Below the pieces are notes generated by a model that was not told the origin of the DNA, did not search any database, and saw only the letters and a program-made list of their open reading frames with translations. A DNA stretch of 64,000 nt from NCBI GenBank assembly GCA_040755915.1, contig JBFLWM010000025.1, positions 1 through 64,000 of the forward strand. Reading direction: 5' to 3'. Every line of letters begins with the position of its first letter. Within the stretch, counting starts at the first letter, position 1. The stretch comes from Sulfurivermis sp040755915. GTDB taxonomy: Bacteria > Pseudomonadota > Gammaproteobacteria > Thiohalomonadales > Thiohalomonadaceae. Below are positions 60,358-64,000 of this stretch, piece after piece. The position numbers and the translations under genes were made by a program.

Positions 60358-61923
60358 AATCCACCGGGTGTGAGGTGGACGCCTGCCTATTCAGAAACCG
60401 CAGCAGGTCTCGCCGATGGTGTAGCCCGGCGCCGCGGCGGTGAAATCTTCGTGTTGTTCCTGCTGCTGGCGCTGCTGCCGCCCCTGGCCGGCGCCGTCAG
60501 CCTGGAGCTGGAGGCGGCGCAGATGGAGCTGGGCCAGCCGCTGCGCGGTGTCGTCCTGACGGCGCAAGCGCCTACCGCCGAGACGCTGCAGCCGCTGGAG
60601 GCGGACTTCGCCGTGGTGGTGCGCGGCGGGGCCGAGCGGCAGGCCGATGGCCGTTATCGTTTGGGCTTCAGCCTGTATCCGCGGCGCGAGGGCGCGGTTC
60701 CCTTGCCTGACGACATCACCGCACGAGTCTCCTCGAAACAACTCCCTCCCCCTCAGGGGGACGACTGCACGGATGCAGTCGGTCGGCCGTGTCGGGAGCA
60801 TGCGGCCCAGGGCCGGGGTGAGGGGATCAGAAGCATCTTCGTGACCGCCGCCATCGAACGCGGCCAGCTCCTGGAGGTGCGCCAATCGGTATCCACCCTC
60901 AGCCCGTGGGTGCGCCAGCAGGTGCTGGTGCTGCTGGAGGTGATCACCCCCGAGCCCTACGCCTCGCTGCAGGCCGACCCGGTCAGCCTCCCCGGCTTCG
61001 AGGTGATCCCCCTGCCCGGCAGCAGCGAGAAGGTCGCCACCGCCGCCGGGACGCAGACCCGCCTGCGCGCCGGCTGGGCGCTGTTCGCCGTGGCGCCGGG
61101 ACGCTACCGTCCTGCGCTGCCACCGCTGCGCTATCGGCTGAGCGGCGCCAGCAGGCGCCTGTTTCCGCTCACGCTGCCGGCGCTGGAGGCCAGGGCGCTG
61201 CCGCCCTACGTGCCGCCGACCTTGCCGGTAGGCCGGGTGGAGTTGAGTTCCACTCTGGCGCCGGACGGCCTGCTGCACACCGGCCACCTGGCCCACTGGC
61301 GCGTCAGCGTCAGCGCCCCGGCGGTGCCGCCGGCCTGGCTGCCGCCGCTGCTGCGCGGCCTGGCCGCGGATGGCGCCGTCGAGTTCCTGCCGGCGCAGAC
61401 CACCTACGCCGCCGCGCCCGATGCCGGCGGCATCCATGCCCGCGCCGAGCACCTGATCCCGCTGCGCCCGCGCCGCGACGGCCGTCTCGCCCTGCCCGTG
61501 CTGGAGGTGCAGTACTTCGACCCGGACAGCGGCCGGCTGGAGCGGGTCAGCCACGCCCCGCCGCGGCCACTGGTGCTCGGCAGCGCCGCACGCTGGGGCG
61601 CGGCGGCCCTGCTGCTGGCGCTGCTGGTCTGGCTGGCGCCCAAGGCCTGGCGCTTTGTTGCTGACGGCTGGCACCGCCGCCGCGCCCGTCGCGCCGCCCT
61701 GGCGGCGCTGGCCCGGGCCGAAGACCTCGCGGCCATCCGCGCCGCCCTGCGCCGTTACGCGGAGGCGATGGGCGGCCCCGCCAGTCTGGCCCTCGACGCC
61801 TGGTACTGCCGCCACGCCCCCGCTGCCGCCGCCGAACTGGCCGAACTGGCCGCCGCCAGCTTCGGTGGCGGCGATGCCGATGTGATCGCGTTGCGGCAGC
61901 GGCTGTGGCGACGGCTGCGGTAG
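60355..61923 (+). CDS. BatD-like protein
   Basis: About 522 residues. A signal peptide (FVLFLLLALLPPLAGA, ending near residue 38) precedes several Ig-like domains, a membrane helix (about 402-422) and a cytoplasmic helical tail. This is the BatD layout. The start is uncertain: the open frame extends to a GTG at 60262-60265 but that part translates the repeat at 60307-60357, so the ATG at 60355 or a later GTG is preferred. A second repeat-like insert (about 60745-60830, PPPQGDD...GRGEG) lies in-frame in the first Ig-like domain. Confidence 0.75.
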   Translation: MNPPGVRWTPAYSETAAGLADGVARRRGGEIFVLFLLLALLPPLAGAVSLELEAAQMELGQPLRGVVLTAQAPTAETLQPLEADFAVVVRGGAERQADGRYRLGFSLYPRREGAVPLPDDITARVSSKQLPPPQGDDCTDAVGRPCREHAAQGRGEGIRSIFVTAAIERGQLLEVRQSVSTLSPWVRQQVLVLLEVITPEPYASLQADPVSLPGFEVIPLPGSSEKVATAAGTQTRLRAGWALFAVAPGRYRPALPPLRYRLSGASRRLFPLTLPALEARALPPYVPPTLPVGRVELSSTLAPDGLLHTGHLAHWRVSVSAPAVPPAWLPPLLRGLAADGAVEFLPAQTTYAAAPDAGGIHARAEHLIPLRPRRDGRLALPVLEVQYFDPDSGRLERVSHAPPRPLVLGSAARWGAAALLLALLVWLAPKAWRFVADGWHRRRARRAALAALARAEDLAAIRAALRRYAEAMGGPASLALDAWYCRHAPAAAAELAELAAASFGGGDADVIALRQRLWRRLR

Positions 61924-61945
61924 GGATGTGTCGGGCTACGCGCGC

Positions 61946-62032
61946 CATAGGGCGGGCCATGTCTGTCTTGGCTCGGCGCCCGTGGGGCGCCCTATGATTT
62001 GGTAAAGGTAGGGTGCGCATTGCGCACCCTAC
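61946..62032. repeat. Two REP-like hairpins side by side
   Basis: CATAGGGCGGGCC...GGGGCGCCCTATG (61946-61996) followed by GTAGGGTGCGCATTGCGCACC CTAC (62008-62032), the latter a near-perfect palindrome that could also terminate transcription from both sides. Confidence 0.75.
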
Positions 62033-62035
62033 GGC

Positions 62036-62329
62036 TTAAACCGGATAGTCCAGCTCCAGCTGATGGCGGAGGGCGAGGATGCGGATCTGGTCGCGCGCCG
62101 GGAGGAAGCGATACAGCGCAACGTAGCCTGATTTGCCGTAGGAGATGATCAGTTCGCGGATGTCGCCCTCGATACAGCGCCCGACCAGCGGATGCGCCGC
62201 GAGGGTTTCGACCGCACCGGTGATGGCCGCGGCGGCCGCCAGGGCCGCGGTGGGGTCGTGTTCACGCAGGAACCCGAACAGGCGCTCCAGATTGGCGAGT
62301 GCGTTTTCCGAATAGATTACTTCTGCCAA
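62036..62329 (-). CDS. RelE/ParE superfamily toxin
   Basis: A 97-residue toxin. EVIYSENALANLERLFGFLRE, then LAAHPLVGRCIEGDIRELIISYGKSGYVALYRF and DQIRILALRHQLELDY are the ParE/RelE fold elements; the Arg/Tyr/His pattern suits either gyrase-directed or ribosome-directed action. The best start is a TTG at 62329 (LAEVIYS), overlapping the antitoxin by 13 bases; no ATG lies nearby. Confidence 0.85.
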   Translation of the reverse strand: MAEVIYSENALANLERLFGFLREHDPTAALAAAAAITGAVETLAAHPLVGRCIEGDIRELIISYGKSGYVALYRFLPARDQIRILALRHQLELDYPV

Positions 62330-62601
62330 GGTTGCGGCCTTGCCGTGGTCTCGCCCTGGGCCAGCCGTTTCAACCACGCGTGCACGTCGTCGGCGCGGTA
62401 GACGTTGCCGCCTTCCTCCACGTCCTTGTCCGATTGCAGCGCCTCCTGCACGAACTCATACAGTCGCTCCTCCCGCGCCACCTCCCGCTCCAACGCCTCG
62501 ACCATCACGCTGTGCGGCGAACGGCGGCTCAACTCGGCCAGCCGCTGGATTCTGGCCTTGAGTTCCTCGGGGATCTTGATGGAGGTGGATACGACGGACA
62601 T
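62317..62601 (-). CDS. Ribbon-helix-helix antitoxin
   Basis: A 94-residue protein. The N-terminal STSIKIPEELKARIQRLAELSRRSPHSVMVEAL is a CopG/Arc ribbon-helix-helix DNA-binding domain; the rest is a charged tail binding the ParE-like toxin. GAGGTT precedes the ATG. It would repress the operon promoter upstream of 62601. Confidence 0.88.
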   Translation of the reverse strand: MSVVSTSIKIPEELKARIQRLAELSRRSPHSVMVEALEREVAREERLYEFVQEALQSDKDVEEGGNVYRADDVHAWLKRLAQGETTARPQPWQK

Positions 62602-62693
62602 GGCTGCAACCTCTGCGGGCGGGTAGTCGTATCGTAGTACCGGGCAGGGCGAATAGCCAATGCATGGCGTTGTGGGCACAAGCGCTGGATCGG

Positions 62694-62936
62694 CTAAGGC
62701 GTCAGCAGTACGTGAACCGGAACGGCAAGCGCGCGGGCAATGCGCTCGATGTTGTCCAGGGAGATATTGCGCGCGCCGCGCTCGACATGGGCGATGAAGG
62801 TACGGTGCAGCCCGCATTCGAAGGCGAGTTGCTCCTGGGACCAGCCGCAGCCCTGTCGCAGGTGGACGATGTTGGCGGCCAGTATCGTCCGGGCAGAAGA
62901 TGCCGGCTGGTCGGGGGGGGTGGTTTGGGATGACAT
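62694..62936 (-). CDS. XRE-family transcriptional regulator
   Basis: An 80-residue protein whose residues about 20-76 form a helix-turn-helix of the XRE/Cro type (IVHLRQGCGWSQEQLAFECGL, FIAHVERGARNIS, NIERIARALAVPV). No other domain. It starts 89 bases from the divergent small gene at 63026 and could control that gene or the Fic gene. Confidence 0.88.
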   Translation of the reverse strand: MSSQTTPPDQPASSARTILAANIVHLRQGCGWSQEQLAFECGLHRTFIAHVERGARNISLDNIERIARALAVPVHVLLTP

Positions 62937-63025
62937 ACACGGGAGTCTCCCGGTCTAGCGCTTTTAAGTCAGCCGTGTTTGAGTCACAATCAAGCGTGGA
63001 ACCCCATTCCACGGAGGCGAGGAAA

Positions 63026-63220
63026 ATGGATGACAGGGAGCGTAACCTCGAAGAATTGGAGGCGGAGCTGAAGGAGTTGCAGGCCTTGGAGCAGGCCGCC
63101 AAGGATGCCGTAGGTCGCGGGGATGCCGAGGCGGCGATAGCGGCGGACATATTCACCCGGCTCATCGCCAGGTGTCGCCGCCAATTGGCGATGAAGCGGG
63201 ACTCTCAACCGGAGCCGTAA
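63026..63220 (+). CDS. Small coiled-coil protein, unknown function
   Basis: A 64-residue acidic, helical protein (LEELEAELKELQALEQAAK) that probably forms a coiled coil. GGAGGCGAGG precedes the ATG. No family recognised. It is divergent from the XRE gene. Confidence 0.6.
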   Translation: MDDRERNLEELEAELKELQALEQAAKDAVGRGDAEAAIAADIFTRLIARCRRQLAMKRDSQPEP

Positions 63221-63255
63221 ACTGGCCTGTTCTCGCTTGGGCGTGCTAGTGCTTT

Positions 63256-63361
63256 ATGTGTCGAGAAATTATTATCTTTCCGACATATCGCGCCGACGTG
63301 TCGTTCTCACCGACACGTCACCTGTATGTGTCGAAATATCTTGAAACAATCGACATATTGA
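63256..63361. promoter_or_regulatory. Cluster of TGTCG operator-like repeats
   Basis: In 106 bp the word TGTCG or its complement CGACA occurs in six boxes: ATGTGTCGA (63256), CCGACATAT (63280), CCGACGTGTCG (63293), CCGACACGTC (63310), ATGTGTCGAAATAT (63326) and ATCGACATATTGA (63349). Pairs are arranged head to head as ATGTGTCGA...CCGACATAT. It lies 53 bases before the Fic start. Confidence 0.6.
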
Positions 63362-63413
63362 CCCAGCATAGCCCCACCTACACCACGGAAGAGCGCGACA
63401 CCCGACGGACGCC

Positions 63414-64000
63414 ATGGTTTTTGATCCCAGCCGCTCCTACAACGAACTGCCGCCCCTCCCGCCCGCTAAGGAGCTGGAAACCCGCGCCGTGCTGAAACTG
63501 TGCACCGAGGCGCGCGTCGCGCTGGCCGAGTTGAAGCAACTGGGCGCCGGCCTGCCCAACCAGGTGGTGCTGATCAACACCATCCCGTTGCTGGAGGCGC
63601 AGGCCAGTTCCGAGATCGAAAACATCGTCACCACCACCGACCAGCTGTTCCGCTACGTGGATGCCGCCGGCAACGACCTGGACCCGGCCACCAAGGAGGC
63701 GCTGCGCTACCGTACCGCCCTCAAGCGCGGCTTCGACTCGCTGCAAACCCGCCCGCTGTCCACCGCAACGGCGGTGGAGGTGTGCCGCACCCTCAAGGAC
63801 GCCGACCTCGACATCCGCCGCGTGCCCGGCACGCGCCTTATCAACGACCGCAGCGGCGCCGCCATCTACACCCCGCCGGAGGGCGAGGCGCTGTTGCGCG
63901 ACCAGCTCGCCAACTGGGAGCGCTTTCTCCATCAGGAGACCGAGCTCGACCCCCTGGTGCGCATGGCCGTTGGCCACTACCAGTTCGAGGCCATCCACCC
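63414..64000 (+). CDS. Fic family protein (AMPylase), 3' end outside window
   Basis: The first 195 residues of a Fic protein; the reading frame is open to the window edge, breaking off at QFEAIHP, the start of the catalytic Fic motif (HPFxxGNGR). The N-terminal helix contains SSEIEN, fitting the inhibitory (S/T)xxxE(G/N) motif of class II Fic proteins that block ATP until displaced, followed by TTTDQLFR typical of this group. It would AMPylate a Tyr, Ser or Thr on a target. Start ATG at 63414 is the first after the operator-like cluster. Confidence 0.88.
   Translation, partial: MVFDPSRSYNELPPLPPAKELETRAVLKLCTEARVALAELKQLGAGLPNQVVLINTIPLLEAQASSEIENIVTTTDQLFRYVDAAGNDLDPATKEALRYRTALKRGFDSLQTRPLSTATAVEVCRTLKDADLDIRRVPGTRLINDRSGAAIYTPPEGEALLRDQLANWERFLHQETELDPLVRMAVGHYQFEAIH

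Overview
The window looks like the chromosome of a GC-rich, chemolithotrophic, sulfur-oxidising gammaproteobacterium, of the Chromatiales/Thioalkalispirales type (the genus is a guess). The main evidence is sulfur genes: soeABC, aprBA, qmoAB with hdrCB in place of qmoC, flavocytochrome c sulfide dehydrogenase (fccAB), a YeeE/TusA pair, TauE, DsrE, rhodanese and TlpA proteins. CbbQ/CbbO homologues are also present, although no RuBisCO is in view.

Layout. 1-2.4 kb: a promoterless, AT-richer array of small + strand genes separated by attC-like sites, i.e. the tail of an integron cassette array whose integrase would lie left of the window. 2.4-5.0 kb: a YdjM-like membrane protein, a phosphatase/kinase-fold fusion and a VapBC pair. 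5.1-13 kb: soeABC (minus) diverging from aprBA (plus) across a 478-bp gap with a structured leader; together these can oxidise sulfite directly and through APS. 13-24.8 kb: mixed housekeeping and accessory genes (YkgJ, hemerythrin, ppnP, trmO, nnrS, a TPP enzyme/glycosyltransferase/sulfotransferase trio, a GH17 membrane protein). 24.9-32.3 kb: fccAB and qmoAB-hdrCB, all minus. 32.6-35.6 kb: cbbQ-cbbO. 35.6-40.7 kb: two c-di-GMP enzymes and a thiosulfate-type transporter pair.

40.9-54.1 kb is the most interesting part: about 13 kb read on one strand. It holds a half-length sulfur oxygenase reductase-like protein behind its own palindrome-flanked promoter, a cysteine desulfurase, a trans-sulfuration enzyme, three small proteins sharing a PPGxRC motif, and a periplasmic type II molybdoenzyme (alpha, beta, and a lipoprotein gamma that fuses a heme-b domain to a cytochrome c). 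It continues with rhodanese, TlpA and a TauE exporter; a DsrE-like gene diverges from its upstream end. I infer an uncharacterised periplasmic sulfur-compound dehydrogenase with its own sulfur-carrier and disposal proteins.

54.8-61.9 kb: a moxR/DUF58/DUF4381/batA/batB/batD operon interrupted by repeats. 62-64 kb: a ParE/RHH toxin-antitoxin pair, an XRE regulator and the start of a Fic gene behind a cluster of operator-like TGTCG repeats. Several REP-like hairpin families are scattered throughout, and some have been captured into reading frames. No tRNA, rRNA, CRISPR array or intact insertion sequence was recognised.
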